NCBI GenBank assembly: GCA_030730585.1
Contig: JANQUV010000019.1
Span: 2,604 to 42,781 of the forward strand
Length of the DNA: 40,178 nucleotides
Origin: Haliea sp.
GTDB lineage: Bacteria; Pseudomonadota; Gammaproteobacteria; Pseudomonadales; Halieaceae
Reading direction: 5' to 3'
In this document: positions 17,437 to 27,024 of the stretch, piece after piece
Layout of the letters: the number at the start of each line of letters is the position of its first letter
Position numbering within the stretch: the first letter of the stretch is position 1
Made by a program: the position numbers and the translations under genes
The notes under the pieces: model-generated
Databases searched by the model: none
The model's input: the letters and a program-made list of their open reading frames with translations, nothing else
Told to the model about the DNA's origin: nothing

Positions 17437-19230
17437 TCATTGTGAGTGTATCACAGGCACCTTAATCTCAACGATGCGCCGGCTGATCCAGACCGTCTGA
17501 TAGGGCGCCAGTTGCACAGAGTGATCCAGATCCAGGTAGGCTTGGCCGCTGATCAGATCTTCCCAGCCTCCCTCCTCGACCAGGTTCAGGTCGAGGAGGT
17601 TCAGCGTCTGCGGTTCATCGGAAATATTGCTGACGCAAAAAATCTGCTGCTCGCGCTCCAGACTATGACGCGAGAACCCAAATAACGCCGTGCCGAGTTG
17701 CAGCGTAAACTGGGCTGCATTGGGGTGAAACGCCGGCTGCGCACCGCGCAAACGCAGCAGTCCCTGGAGCGCCAGCATCACCTGCCTGTGCGGACTCTCA
17801 GCGTCGCCAAGCTCCACCTCCAGCATTTCCCATTGCCATTGATGGCGGTTGATCGACCGATTGTGGCCGGTATTCTCCACCCGTTGATAGTCGTTACGCG
17901 TGCCCAACAAGCTGTGGATATACAGCCCGGGGATGCCCTCCAGCGCAAACATGATGGCATGTGCGCACACGAAACGGCTAAACGCCAGCGCATCCGGCCC
18001 GCGCAAAGTACCCTGTAGCGCGTCAAACAGCGCGATATTGACCTCGTAGGGGCGCTGCTCGCCGCCCTCCAGCGCACGCCACGACACCTGCCCACCAAAG
18101 CGCTGCAGGGCACTCAGCAATGCCGACAGCTCGTCATCACTGAGCAGACCCTCTACTGGCCGCAGGCCTATGCCGTCGTGTGATGCAATAAAATTGAAAA
18201 ATGTTGTACCACTGCGCGCTGGCGGCATCGCCATCAGCCACTGCCGCAAATAGGTGCAATCCCCGGTAAGCAGCGTATTGATGAGCAGCGGCGGCAATGA
18301 AAAATTGTAAACGCAGTGGGCTTCGTTGGCATTACCGAAGTAAGACAGGTTCTCCAGGTTCGGAATATTGGTTTCCGTGATGAGTATGGCATCCGGGCGG
18401 GCGTGCTCAATCAAGGTTCGAAACAAGCGCACTACCTCATGCGTCTGCTCCAGATTAAGGCAGCTGGTACCCGGGATTTTCCACAGGAAAGCAATCGCAT
18501 CCAGACGGAAAATGCGCACGCCTTGATCAAGATACAGCCGCACGATACGCACAAACTGCAGCAGCACCTCGGGGTTGCGAAAGTCGAGGTCTACCTGGTC
18601 GTGGCTGAAGGTGCACCAGACGTGACGAAGGCCACGCACCGTGTCCACTGTGCGCAGCAATGGTGAGGTACGCGGCCTCACCACCGCAGAAAGATCTTGA
18701 GCCGGATCTGCGGTGAAAAAGTAGTCTCGCCCGGGAGATTCGTCACGCAGGAAGTTCTCAAACCACGGGCTGCGGCTGGAGCAGTGGTTTACGACCAGGT
18801 CGGCCATCAAATCGTAGGCAGACGCGATGTCCCCAATGTCCTCCCACTCACCCAGCGCCTCATTGACGCTGGAGTAGTCCAGCACGGCAAAACCGTCGTC
18901 TGAAGTCCAGGGGTAGAACGGCAGGATATGCACACCGCTGATCACGCCATTGGCGTGCGCGTCGAGAAAGCGTTTCAGCGTGTGCAATGGCTTTTCATCG
19001 GGCGCCAGCAGGCTGTCGCCGTAGGTAATCAGCAGTGCGTCACGCTCACTCCAGGTATTCCTGCCGGGCGCCGGCGTTACGACCTCGTGTTCCAGGCACA
19101 TCGCCTGCAGTAGCTGGGGCACCAGCTCCTGCACTTGCGCACTTGCGTCGGTGTTTGCGTAAATCACCTCAAGGTGCTGCTGGACACGCGCCTGCAGCCA
19201 TTCCCTGTCACTCTGGCCGGAGGGTGTCAC
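17437..19230 (-). CDS. GH13_18 phosphorylase, probable glucosylglycerate phosphorylase
   Basis: A 597-residue member of the sucrose-phosphorylase branch of GH13. The catalytic residues are Asp244 (FRLDAIAF, nucleophile), Glu286 (LITETNI, acid/base) and Asp352 (ASHDGIG, stabiliser). The conserved [14 protein letters not shown] is at 144-157. Sequence alone would give sucrose phosphorylase-like. The operon partners make and dephosphorylate glucosyl-3-phosphoglycerate and phosphorylate glycerate. The best substrate is therefore glucosylglycerate, split by phosphate to glucose-1-phosphate and glycerate, an activity known in this subfamily. The GTG start at 19230 overlaps the TGA of the synthase gene by 4 nt (GTGA), indicating translational coupling. 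Sucrose or glucosylglycerol phosphorylase remains possible. Confidence 0.85.
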   Translation of the reverse strand: MTPSGQSDREWLQARVQQHLEVIYANTDASAQVQELVPQLLQAMCLEHEVVTPAPGRNTWSERDALLITYGDSLLAPDEKPLHTLKRFLDAHANGVISGVHILPFYPWTSDDGFAVLDYSSVNEALGEWEDIGDIASAYDLMADLVVNHCSSRSPWFENFLRDESPGRDYFFTADPAQDLSAVVRPRTSPLLRTVDTVRGLRHVWCTFSHDQVDLDFRNPEVLLQFVRIVRLYLDQGVRIFRLDAIAFLWKIPGTSCLNLEQTHEVVRLFRTLIEHARPDAILITETNIPNLENLSYFGNANEAHCVYNFSLPPLLINTLLTGDCTYLRQWLMAMPPARSGTTFFNFIASHDGIGLRPVEGLLSDDELSALLSALQRFGGQVSWRALEGGEQRPYEVNIALFDALQGTLRGPDALAFSRFVCAHAIMFALEGIPGLYIHSLLGTRNDYQRVENTGHNRSINRHQWQWEMLEVELGDAESPHRQVMLALQGLLRLRGAQPAFHPNAAQFTLQLGTALFGFSRHSLEREQQIFCVSNISDEPQTLNLLDLNLVEEGGWEDLISGQAYLDLDHSVQLAPYQTVWISRRIVEIKVPVIHSQ

Positions 19231-20459
19231 GGTGCAGCGGTACCGTAGTCGCGCATATCCGCATCCACGGCTTCCTGCAAGCGTTCCAGGATGTCGGGCA
19301 CGGCACTGATAACCCGGTTCCAGCCGGGTATGAAGGGGCGCTCCATGGGGTACTCCAGAAAAGCCTCACCGGCCTTCATGATATTTTCAGCAAACAGCTC
19401 TACCGCCATCTCCTCCTTGTGAATGTCGAGGCTCAGGCCATTCATCACCGCATCGTTGTGATAGGTCTCCACAAAGTCCAGTGCAATGCGATAGTAGGTG
19501 GCCTTCAATGAACGAAACGTCTCGCTGTTGAAGGTAACTCCGCGGGTGGCAAGCTTGCGAAACAATGCTTTGGCAATATCGATCGACATGCGCGACAGGC
19601 CCTTTGTGGCGTCATCTCGCGACATCTCCTGATGCTTGTGGTCATACACATCGGCAATATCCACCTGGCAAAGGCGGTTGTTGGCGTAGTTGCGGTAGAC
19701 CTCAGAGAGCACGCCTATCTCCAGCCCCCAGTCACTCGGTATACGAATATCGGTGAGCACATCGCGGCGGAAGGAAAACTCGCCGGCCAGGGGGTAACGG
19801 AAGCTATCCATGTAGTCCAGGTATTCCATGTCGCCGACCGTCTTCTTCAGCGCTCGCAACAGCGGCGTAACCAGCAGACGGCTCACTCGCCCATTGATTT
19901 TTCCATCCGCCACGCGGGCGTAGTAACCCTTGCAGAACTCGTAGTTGAATTGCGGATTGGAGACGGGGTAGATCAGGCGAGCCAGCAAACCACGCTCGTA
20001 GGTGAGGATATCGCAATCGTGCAGCGCAACCGACTCCGCGCGGCCTGAAGCCAGGGTGTAGCCCATGCAATACCACACATTGCGGCCCTTTCCCGCTTCG
20101 CGCGGCGCCAGGTCGCGCGCCTCAAGCTCCGCATCCAGAGCGCGCAACCGCGGCCCGTCATTCCAGAGCACCCGGTGGCGCTGGGGCAGCGCGGAGAAAA
20201 AGGTCAGCGCGTTGCGATACTGCGCTGCATCGGCCCGGTCCAGCCCGATCACGATCTCTGCAAGGTAGGGCACATGCGAGAGCTCCTGAACGATATGCGG
20301 CAGAGCCTCGCCCTCCAGCTCCGAATACAGCGAAGGCAAGATAAGGCCCAGTGGGCGAGTGCGCGAGAAGTGCAGCAGCTCTGCTTCCAGCTCCTCCACC
20401 GACCGGTGTGACAGATTGTGTAGCGTGGTGATGATGCCGTTCTGGTAGAAATCGCCCAT
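19227..20459 (-). CDS. gpgS: Glucosyl-3-phosphoglycerate synthase (GT81)
   Basis: A 410-residue cytoplasmic glycosyltransferase. It transfers glucose from a nucleotide sugar to 3-phosphoglycerate, making glucosyl-3-phosphoglycerate, the first step to the compatible solute glucosylglycerate. GpgS family features are [16 protein letters not shown], the nucleotide-sugar GKGRN (123-127) and the metal-binding DCD at 148-150 in [30 protein letters not shown] and the His-rich YDHKHQEMS also fit. The gene starts with ATG 5 nt after the phosphatase stop, and its own stop overlaps the phosphorylase GTG. Mannosyl-3-phosphoglycerate synthases belong to a different family, so glucose is the likely sugar. 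Confidence 0.92.
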   Translation of the reverse strand: MGDFYQNGIITTLHNLSHRSVEELEAELLHFSRTRPLGLILPSLYSELEGEALPHIVQELSHVPYLAEIVIGLDRADAAQYRNALTFFSALPQRHRVLWNDGPRLRALDAELEARDLAPREAGKGRNVWYCMGYTLASGRAESVALHDCDILTYERGLLARLIYPVSNPQFNYEFCKGYYARVADGKINGRVSRLLVTPLLRALKKTVGDMEYLDYMDSFRYPLAGEFSFRRDVLTDIRIPSDWGLEIGVLSEVYRNYANNRLCQVDIADVYDHKHQEMSRDDATKGLSRMSIDIAKALFRKLATRGVTFNSETFRSLKATYYRIALDFVETYHNDAVMNGLSLDIHKEEMAVELFAENIMKAGEAFLEYPMERPFIPGWNRVISAVPDILERLQEAVDADMRDYGTAAP

Positions 20460-20464
20460 GACGA

Positions 20465-21307
20465 TCAGTCTCCTACAGTCGTGTGGTATTCCTGCAGCCA
20501 GGCCAACACGCCCTCGCTCCAGCCTTCTGGGCCCAGGCCATGACTACGTCTCACACCAGCGCTGCGGGCAAGCGCAGGAAAACCATGGGTGGGCGATCGG
20601 ACCAGCAATGCGCTCTCGGCCGCCTCCAACATCGGCACATCGTTGCCGCTGTCGCCAATGGCGATGTCGTGTATCGGCCGGCCTGGCAACTCGCGCTGAT
20701 ACGCGCAGCGCAGGTAGCACAGCGCCTGCCCCTTGTCGCAATTGCCCGCCACCGTCAGAAAGCGCCCCCCTTGTTGCACGCGCGCACCAGCCGCTTCCAG
20801 CGCAGCGACAAACTGCTCGCGCCGGGCCGGAGTACCCAGCCATTGCACCGGTTCACTAAACTCGCGGCGCGCGGCAAGCGCAGCGCTGGCAGCATCCAGC
20901 CCCGTCACAGCTTGTATTCCAGCCACTCCGAGCGCGTCAAACCCTGCGAATTCGTCGGGGAAATCGGCAGCCAGCAGCGCCAGCAACGCCAGCCAGCGTG
21001 AACGTGGAGGCGCAAAGCGCACCTCCTCTTCGTCGTTGCAGGGCAGCGCGTTTGCCAAAGGCACAGTGAAGGTACCGCGAGGCACGACAACTGCCGCACC
21101 GTTTTCCACGATCATGGGGTAGCGGGAAGCCCCCAGCGCCTCACGCAGCGGCTGCATTTCAGCCAGCGTCTTGCTGCTGGCGAGAATCAGGGGAATATGG
21201 CCGCTGCGCAAACGGCTGACCGCCTCTGCCGCCGCATCCCAGCGGTACGTGAAATGATCCAGCAGGGACCCGTCCAGGTCAGTGAACACCAGCAGGCGCG
21301 GCGTCAT
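20465..21307 (-). CDS. Glucosyl-3-phosphoglycerate phosphatase (MpgP-type HAD)
   Basis: A 280-residue HAD-IIB phosphatase. Motif I, TDLDGSLLD (9-17), has nucleophile Asp10 and acid/base Asp12. LASSKTLAEM (42-51) contains motif II, Lys192 lies in CDKGQA and motif IV GDSGND is at 218-223. The arrangement matches the mannosyl-3-phosphoglycerate phosphatase family, many of which also act on the glucosyl compound. Next to a GT81 synthase it should remove phosphate from glucosyl-3-phosphoglycerate to release glucosylglycerate. The ATG overlaps the kinase stop by 4 nt (ATGA), and the synthase starts 5 nt after it, so the three genes are one translation unit. It is named MpgP-like in general databases, but the substrate here is inferred to be the glucosyl form. 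Confidence 0.9.
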   Translation of the reverse strand: MTPRLLVFTDLDGSLLDHFTYRWDAAAEAVSRLRSGHIPLILASSKTLAEMQPLREALGASRYPMIVENGAAVVVPRGTFTVPLANALPCNDEEEVRFAPPRSRWLALLALLAADFPDEFAGFDALGVAGIQAVTGLDAASAALAARREFSEPVQWLGTPARREQFVAALEAAGARVQQGGRFLTVAGNCDKGQALCYLRCAYQRELPGRPIHDIAIGDSGNDVPMLEAAESALLVRSPTHGFPALARSAGVRRSHGLGPEGWSEGVLAWLQEYHTTVGD

Positions 21308-22260
21308 GCAGGCAACCGTGGCTCAGCACACGACTGGATGGCGCGGTTGCTGTCGAGCATCCATACAACGTCCATACGAGAGGGCAGGCCGGCCAGGCAA
21401 TGGCGGGTGAGGCGCTCATAATGCTGGACAAAACGCGCCAGCGCCGCGTCATTCATCAGCGCGTTTTCAGCGGCGTGGGCTGCAGTGCGCGCGCGCAAGC
21501 GGTTTTCCTGTTCCGTGCGCCAGCGCAGTACTTCGGCAAACGATGGCGCTTTCAACATCAACCACACATCGCACTGCGCGTGGAGCGCCGCATAGGGGCC
21601 GGCGAGCTGTCGGTTGACATAGCCACGCCACAGCCCCTGCGCATCTTCATGCTGCTCAAGCGCATTGCAGGGTGTCGACAAGGCCTCGGGCGCTTCGGGC
21701 GCTGCGCCCAGACACCAGCCCTCCAGCAGGATGACGTCCACCGGCGCCGTAATCCGAGGCCAGGTCGCGGCCGCTTGCCGCTCATCCAAGGCCTTGTTGA
21801 AGCGCGGTACCGCCACTTCACCCGCGGCCATCAGCCCCTCCAAAGTACGCTGCAGCAAGGCCACATCATGCGTGCCGGGAACACCGCGAGTGGCAAACAG
21901 GGGGTGTACGGCGTTGGCGAGCTCGCGGCGCTCGGCGCGCGTCAGGTAGAAGTCATCCAGCGACATGGACAGTGCAGACAAACCGGCTTCACGCACTAAC
22001 CAGTCGCGAAGATAGGCGACAAGCGTGCTCTTGCCCGCTCCCTGCGCACCATTAAGGCCCACCAGCAGGGTCCGCTTTGCACTCCGATGGTGCATGGACG
22101 CGAGATGCGCAGCAATGGGATCAAACCAACGCTGCGCCTCGGTGAGATAGGTATCCGGCAGGCCTTCCATACTCAGGAACGCGGTGCGCCAGTCGGGCTG
22201 GCTGGTATCCTCCGTATCGCCTGCCGCCACGCCCTCTCCTGTCGTCCCTGTGCCCATCAT
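21304..22260 (-). CDS. D-glycerate kinase, GLYK type
   Basis: A 318-residue P-loop kinase with Walker A GLNGAQGAGKST (68-79) and the following LSMSLDDFYLTRAERRELA. GTHDVALLQRTLEGL and LEGWCLGA are also present, as in plant-type D-glycerate 3-kinases and E. coli YggC relatives. It would phosphorylate glycerate to 3-phosphoglycerate. That recycles the product of the phosphorylase into the acceptor of the GT81 synthase and closes the cycle. Two adjacent ATG codons (22260 and 22257) could start it. The first 60 residues are a poorly conserved extension. It lies 43 nt after aceF with no clear terminator, so it may be cotranscribed with the pyruvate dehydrogenase genes. Confidence 0.87.
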   Translation of the reverse strand: MMGTGTTGEGVAAGDTEDTSQPDWRTAFLSMEGLPDTYLTEAQRWFDPIAAHLASMHHRSAKRTLLVGLNGAQGAGKSTLVAYLRDWLVREAGLSALSMSLDDFYLTRAERRELANAVHPLFATRGVPGTHDVALLQRTLEGLMAAGEVAVPRFNKALDERQAAATWPRITAPVDVILLEGWCLGAAPEAPEALSTPCNALEQHEDAQGLWRGYVNRQLAGPYAALHAQCDVWLMLKAPSFAEVLRWRTEQENRLRARTAAHAAENALMNDAALARFVQHYERLTRHCLAGLPSRMDVVWMLDSNRAIQSCAEPRLPA

Positions 22261-22303
22261 GCCGACTGCTCAAGCAGGGTCCGTGCCAATGTGCCCAATC
22301 CGC

Positions 22304-24094
22304 CTAGAAGAGCAAGCGACGGATATCCCCCAGAACGGCCACAAGTTGGGTGCAGAAGCGGCCGGCATCGCCACCATTAATCACCCGGTGGTCGTAGGAG
22401 AGTGACAGCGGCAGCAACGTCCGGGGCTGAAACACTTCACCATCCCACACGGGTTTTACCGCGGCGCGTGAAACCCCCAATATACCCACCTCGGGCGTAT
22501 TCACGATCGGCGAGAAACCATTGCCACCAATATTCCCGAGGCTGGAAATCGTGAAGCAGCCACCCTGCATCTCGGCCGGCTTCAATTTGCGCTCCCGCGC
22601 CTTTTCGGCCAGCTCCACCACTTCATCCGCAAGCTCCCAAATCGACTTGCGATCGACGTCGCGGATCACCGGTACCATCAGGCCCACCGGCGTATCGACC
22701 GCCATGCCAATATGCACATACTGTTTGTAGACGAGACTCTCACCGTCAGCGGTGAGCGATGCATTGAACTTCGGGTTATCGCGCAGGGCATGCGCGCAGG
22801 CCTTGAGCAGGAATGGCATTGGCGTGAGCCGCGTACCGCGCCGCTCCGCCTCGGCCTTCATGCTCTTGCGAAACGATTCCAGGTCGGTGATATCCGCATC
22901 GTCGAACTGCGTCACGTGTGGCACATTCAGCCAACTGCGCTGCATATTAGCCGCTGTGAGCTTGTCGAGCTTGGTGCGCGGGACCGTCTCGATTACACCA
23001 AAGGCACTGAAGTCGACCTCAGGCATCGCCGGGATACCGGCGCCGGAGACAGCCGCTGGGCCCTTGCCGCTCAATGCACGCTGCACGAAGCCCTGCACAT
23101 CTTCTTTCAGAATCCGTTCGCGTGGCCCGGAACCCGCCACCTTCGCCAGATCGACACCCAATTCGCGCGCCAGCTTGCGCACTGCAGGCCCCGCATAGGC
23201 CAGGCTGTTGTCACTGTCCGCAGAGGCAGAGGAAACATCCGCGGCGGCAGTGGCCTGCTTTGCCGGTGCTGCGACCGCAGCGGAACTTGGGCCAGTTGCG
23301 GCAGCCGAGCGGTCATTGGCTTTGTCTTGATCATCACTGCGTGTGTCACCGGCGCCCTGCCCAGCTGACGCGGAGCCTTCGGTAAGCGCTTGCGCAGTGG
23401 CCTCCAGCAATACCAGTGGATCGCCTTCCCGCACGGCAGCGCCTTCCTTCACCAGCCACCTGACGACCCTGCCGGCTTCTGTGGCTGGCACCTCCATCGA
23501 CGCCTTATCGGATTCCAGCACAACCAGCGAATCGCCCTCAGCCACCTCGTCGCCGGCCTTGAAACAGAGCTCAATGACGTCAACGGCCTCGTCGGTGCCG
23601 ATGTCGGGAACCAACAAGGTGACTTCGCGTGACTCAGACTCTGCAGATTGCGTCGTCCGCGATTGCGTCGTCCGCGATTGCGTCGTCCGCGATTGCGGCT
23701 TCTGCGCTGCCGCCGGCGCCTCTTTGCCAGGCGTTGCTGCATCATCGTCGCGAGACGAAGCAGCTGGATCGCTGCCTGCCTTTTCCGACTCTTTGGGCTT
23801 TGCCGCCTCTCCGGCCTCGGAGGCCTCGGAGGCCCCGCTATCTGCGGCCTCATCGCCTGCTGTTTCTACCACGATGATGGGGTGCCCCTCAGACAGTTCA
23901 TCGCCCACCTTAACCAGCACCTGCAGCACTTTGCCCGACAATGTGGAGGGGATTTCCATGGAGGCTTTATCCGACTCAAGCACAAGCAAGCCTTGCTCCA
24001 GCTTAATTTCATCGCCGGCGGACACCAGCAGCTCTATGACTTCGGCGCCTTCTGCGCCCCCGATGTCGGGTACCGTTATCTGTTGCTTCGCCAT
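22304..24094 (-). CDS. aceF: Pyruvate dehydrogenase E2, dihydrolipoamide acetyltransferase
   Basis: A 596-residue E2 core subunit. There are two lipoyl domains, with lipoylated Lys43 (LESDKASMEIP) and Lys197 (LESDKASMEVP). An Ala/Ser/Thr-rich linker joins them, and a peripheral-subunit-binding domain lies at about 299-337 (AGPAVRKLARELGVDLAKVA). The C-terminal acetyltransferase ends LSYDHRVINGGDAGRF with catalytic His569. The Asn in HRVING, in place of Asp, also occurs in Pseudomonas E2. The linker between lipoyl domains has a tandem repeat (QSRTT units). It starts 20 nt after the aceE stop. Lipoamide dehydrogenase (E3) is not in the window. The complex makes acetyl-CoA from pyruvate. Confidence 0.98.
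   Translation of the reverse strand: MAKQQITVPDIGGAEGAEVIELLVSAGDEIKLEQGLLVLESDKASMEIPSTLSGKVLQVLVKVGDELSEGHPIIVVETAGDEAADSGASEASEAGEAAKPKESEKAGSDPAASSRDDDAATPGKEAPAAAQKPQSRTTQSRTTQSRTTQSAESESREVTLLVPDIGTDEAVDVIELCFKAGDEVAEGDSLVVLESDKASMEVPATEAGRVVRWLVKEGAAVREGDPLVLLEATAQALTEGSASAGQGAGDTRSDDQDKANDRSAAATGPSSAAVAAPAKQATAAADVSSASADSDNSLAYAGPAVRKLARELGVDLAKVAGSGPRERILKEDVQGFVQRALSGKGPAAVSGAGIPAMPEVDFSAFGVIETVPRTKLDKLTAANMQRSWLNVPHVTQFDDADITDLESFRKSMKAEAERRGTRLTPMPFLLKACAHALRDNPKFNASLTADGESLVYKQYVHIGMAVDTPVGLMVPVIRDVDRKSIWELADEVVELAEKARERKLKPAEMQGGCFTISSLGNIGGNGFSPIVNTPEVGILGVSRAAVKPVWDGEVFQPRTLLPLSLSYDHRVINGGDAGRFCTQLVAVLGDIRRLLF
23646..23697. repeat. 15-bp tandem repeat in the aceF linker
   Basis: Three perfect copies of GATTGCGTCGTCCGC plus a 7-base partial copy. 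On the minus strand they encode repeated Gln-Ser-Arg-Thr-Thr in the flexible linker between the two lipoyl domains (about residues 134-150). Copy changes would lengthen or shorten the swinging arm by five residues without a frameshift. Confidence 0.9.
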
Positions 24095-24114
24095 GCGCCT
24101 GGATTCCTGTCCCG

Positions 24115-26766
24115 TTATATCGTGGTGGGATCGACTTTGTCGGCCGAGATGCCGAGTGCCTGCATGGCGTCAACCACCACACCAGGCTTCAGCGCACCTT
24201 CATCAACCAGCGCTTTGAGTGCGGCCAACACCACATATTCGCGGCTCACCTCAAAGAAACGCCGCAACCGCTCACGCGTGTCGCTGCGGCCGTAGCCGTC
24301 CGTGCCCAACACCATGTAGCGACGGGGTATAAACTGCCGCAGCTGCTCAGCATGCGACTTCATATAATCGGTTGCGATCACCACCGGCCCCTCGTGCCCG
24401 TCCAACATCTCGGTGATATAAGGCATGCGAGGTGCGTCTTCGGGATGCAACAGGTTCCAGCGCGCCACACCCTTGCCTTCACGCTGCAGCTCATTAATGC
24501 TGGTCAGGCTCCAAATATCAGCAGCAACACCGTAGTCTTGCTCCAGCATGGCCGCAGCCGCCTCAACTTCACGCAAAATTGTGCCAGCACCCATCAGTTG
24601 CACGCGCGGGCCCTTCTTCCGGGTGGAGCGGCGCAATGAATACATGCCACGCACAATGCCCTCTTCAACGCCCGGCGGCATTTCCGGCTGCTGGTAGTTT
24701 TCGTTCATCGTGGTGATGTAGTAGAACTTGTTTTCACCTTCTTGATACATGCGGCGTAAACCATCTTCTATTATCACCGCCAGCTCATAGGCGTAGGCCG
24801 GGTCGTAGCTTACGCAGTTGGGAATCGTACTGGCCAATAAATGGCTATGGCCGTCTTGGTGCTGTAACCCTTCGCCGTTGAGCGTGGTGCGGCCTGCCGT
24901 GGCGCCAATCAAGAAGCCTCGCGCCTGGCTATCGCCCGCCGCCCAAGCGAGGTCACCAATGCGCTGAAAGCCAAACATGGAGTAGAAGATGTAGAACGGC
25001 ACCATCGAATAGCCACTGGTGCTGTAGGACGTCGCAGCGGCCATCCAGGCGGAAAACGCCCCAGCTTCGTTAATGCCTTCTTCGAGAATTTGGCCTTTCT
25101 GGTCCTCTTTATAGAACATGATCTGGCCGGCGTCCTGAGGTGTGTAGCGCTGCCCCACCGAAGAGTAAATGCCGAGTTGACGGAACATTCCTTCCATGCC
25201 GAAGGTTCGCGCCTCGTCGGGCACAATCGGCACCACACGCTCACCTATCTGCTTGTCTTTCACGAGCGTTGAAAGCAGGCGCACGAACGCCATTGTGGTA
25301 GAAATTTCGCGCTTGCCACTGCCTTTTAGCTGATTATCGAAGGATGACAGCGGCGGCGTCTGCAGCAGCTCCATATCCTTGCGACGCGCGGGAATGAGGC
25401 CGCCAAGTTCTTCACGGCGCTGCTGCATGTAGCGCATTTCCGGGCTGTCGGGTGCCGGCCGGTAATAGGGCACATCCTTGAGCTCTGTGTCGGAAATAGG
25501 AATGCCGAAGCGGTCGCGGAAGGCCTTGAGGCTCTCGATATCCAGCTTCTTCAAGGAATGCGTTTCGTTATTCGCCTCGCCCGACTCACCAGTGCCGTAA
25601 CCTTTCACCGTCATCGCCAGAATCACCGTGGGCCGGTCGTTCTGCGCTACTGCGTGGGCATAAGCGGCGTACAGCTTGTAGGGGTCATGGCCACCGCGGT
25701 TGAGGTACATGATGTCATCGTCAGAAAGATCCTCCACCAGCTCCAGCGTCTCCGGGTATTTGCCGAAGAAGTGCTCGCGAGTGTAGGCACCTCCGTTGTA
25801 CTTGTAGTTCTGCAGCTCGCCGTCGCACACCTCGTCCATGCGCTGCTGCAATAACCCGCTGCTGTCGTTCTCTAGCAGTGGGTCCCACTTGCGCCCCCAA
25901 ATCACTTTGAGCACGTCCCAGCCAGCGCCGCGGAACACGCCCTCCAACTCCTGAATGATCTTGCCGTTACCACGTACAGGGCCATCGAGCCGCTGCAAGT
26001 TACAGTTCACCACAAAAATCAGGTTGCCCAGGCGCTCGCGCCCTGCCATCGAGATCGCACCCAGCGACTCAGGTTCATCACATTCACCGTCGCCCAGAAA
26101 ACACCACACATTGCGATCACCGTGATCCAAGAGTTCGCGGCTCTGCTGGTACTTCATGACATGCGCCTGATAAATAGCCTGAATCGGCCCCAGCCCCATA
26201 GACACCGTGGGAAACTGCCAATAATCAGGCATTAACCAAGGGTGTGGGTACGATGACAAGCCGTTGCCATCGACTTCGCGACGGAAATTGTCCAGCTGCT
26301 CTTCAGTCAAACGCCCTTCAAGGTAAGAGCGGGCATACATGCCCGGCGCGCTGTGCCCTTGATAGAACACCAGGTCGCCCGGGTGGCCCCCTTCCGCGCC
26401 GCGGAAAAAATAGTTAAAGCCCACGTCGTATAGCGTAGCGCTGGAGGAAAAAGAGGAGATGTGGCCCCCAAGTCCCTCGTCGTTATCGTTCGCTCGCATC
26501 ACCATCGCCAACGCATTCCAGCGCACCAGGGAGCGAATGCGCCGCTCCATAAACAAGTCGCCCGGCATTAAGCGCTCGTCGCGCGGCGCAATGGTGTTGC
26601 GGAATGGTGTGGTAATTGCGGTCGGCAGACGCACACCGGTCTCGGTGGCGTGCTTGGCAAGCTCGACAAGCAACTCAGCGGCACGCTCCGGGCCACTGTA
26701 CCGACTCACCGCGTCCAGCGCGTCCATCCATTCCCGGGTTTCGATCGGGTCCCTATCTTCGGTCAT
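24115..26766 (-). CDS. aceE: Pyruvate dehydrogenase E1, homodimeric type
   Basis: An 883-residue thiamin-diphosphate enzyme of the single-chain AceE type (E. coli form is 887). It decarboxylates pyruvate and acetylates the E2 lipoyl groups. The thiamin motif runs from GDGECDE (225-231) to NCN (254-256). GGHISSFSSSATLYDVGFNY, GEANNETHSLKKLD and NGEGLQHQDGHSHLLA are all typical. The ATG at 26766 has AGGAG 10 bases upstream. It heads the transcript aceE-aceF, possibly extending into the glucosylglycerate genes. No pdhR regulator gene lies next to it. Confidence 0.98.
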   Translation of the reverse strand: MTEDRDPIETREWMDALDAVSRYSGPERAAELLVELAKHATETGVRLPTAITTPFRNTIAPRDERLMPGDLFMERRIRSLVRWNALAMVMRANDNDEGLGGHISSFSSSATLYDVGFNYFFRGAEGGHPGDLVFYQGHSAPGMYARSYLEGRLTEEQLDNFRREVDGNGLSSYPHPWLMPDYWQFPTVSMGLGPIQAIYQAHVMKYQQSRELLDHGDRNVWCFLGDGECDEPESLGAISMAGRERLGNLIFVVNCNLQRLDGPVRGNGKIIQELEGVFRGAGWDVLKVIWGRKWDPLLENDSSGLLQQRMDEVCDGELQNYKYNGGAYTREHFFGKYPETLELVEDLSDDDIMYLNRGGHDPYKLYAAYAHAVAQNDRPTVILAMTVKGYGTGESGEANNETHSLKKLDIESLKAFRDRFGIPISDTELKDVPYYRPAPDSPEMRYMQQRREELGGLIPARRKDMELLQTPPLSSFDNQLKGSGKREISTTMAFVRLLSTLVKDKQIGERVVPIVPDEARTFGMEGMFRQLGIYSSVGQRYTPQDAGQIMFYKEDQKGQILEEGINEAGAFSAWMAAATSYSTSGYSMVPFYIFYSMFGFQRIGDLAWAAGDSQARGFLIGATAGRTTLNGEGLQHQDGHSHLLASTIPNCVSYDPAYAYELAVIIEDGLRRMYQEGENKFYYITTMNENYQQPEMPPGVEEGIVRGMYSLRRSTRKKGPRVQLMGAGTILREVEAAAAMLEQDYGVAADIWSLTSINELQREGKGVARWNLLHPEDAPRMPYITEMLDGHEGPVVIATDYMKSHAEQLRQFIPRRYMVLGTDGYGRSDTRERLRRFFEVSREYVVLAALKALVDEGALKPGVVVDAMQALGISADKVDPTTI

Positions 26767-26832
26767 TCGGCTAACGCTCCTGAGGCGATGTGGCTTAAGG
26801 ACGTGCAGTGTGTTTATTAGTTCCTAAATAGA

Positions 26833-26861
26833 ACCATAAAACGCAGGTAACTGAACCGCAA
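26833..26861 (-). promoter_or_regulatory. Possible sigma-70-like promoter of aceE
   Basis: On the minus strand TTGCGG and TATGGT are separated by 17 bases, about 67-95 bases upstream of the aceE start. The match to consensus is modest. The surrounding gap (26767-27024) is AT-richer than the genes and holds no other feature. It also follows the end of the M16 protease gene, but no hairpin with a T-run is seen there. Confidence 0.35.
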
Positions 26862-27024
26862 GTATAGTTGCTCCCGCACCATATTGCCTGCCTTTGCACC
26901 ACACGCTCTGCTCACTGGATGCGAACAGTACACCAGATAAGGCCACAACGACAAATATACAGTTTCTTTTTAGAACTTACTTACAGCCTCGCAGCGCGTG
27001 AGCGCAACGCCGTGAAGCCTTGGC

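Noticed and set aside
17437-19230. Sucrose phosphorylase as the final call
   Set aside because: The family covers several phosphorylases, and all three upstream genes concern glucosylglycerate or glycerate. No sucrose transporter or fructokinase is present.
22267-22278. CTGC-TCAA-GCAG hairpin as terminator after aceF
   Set aside because: Short stem without a following T-run. It cannot be supported as an intrinsic terminator.
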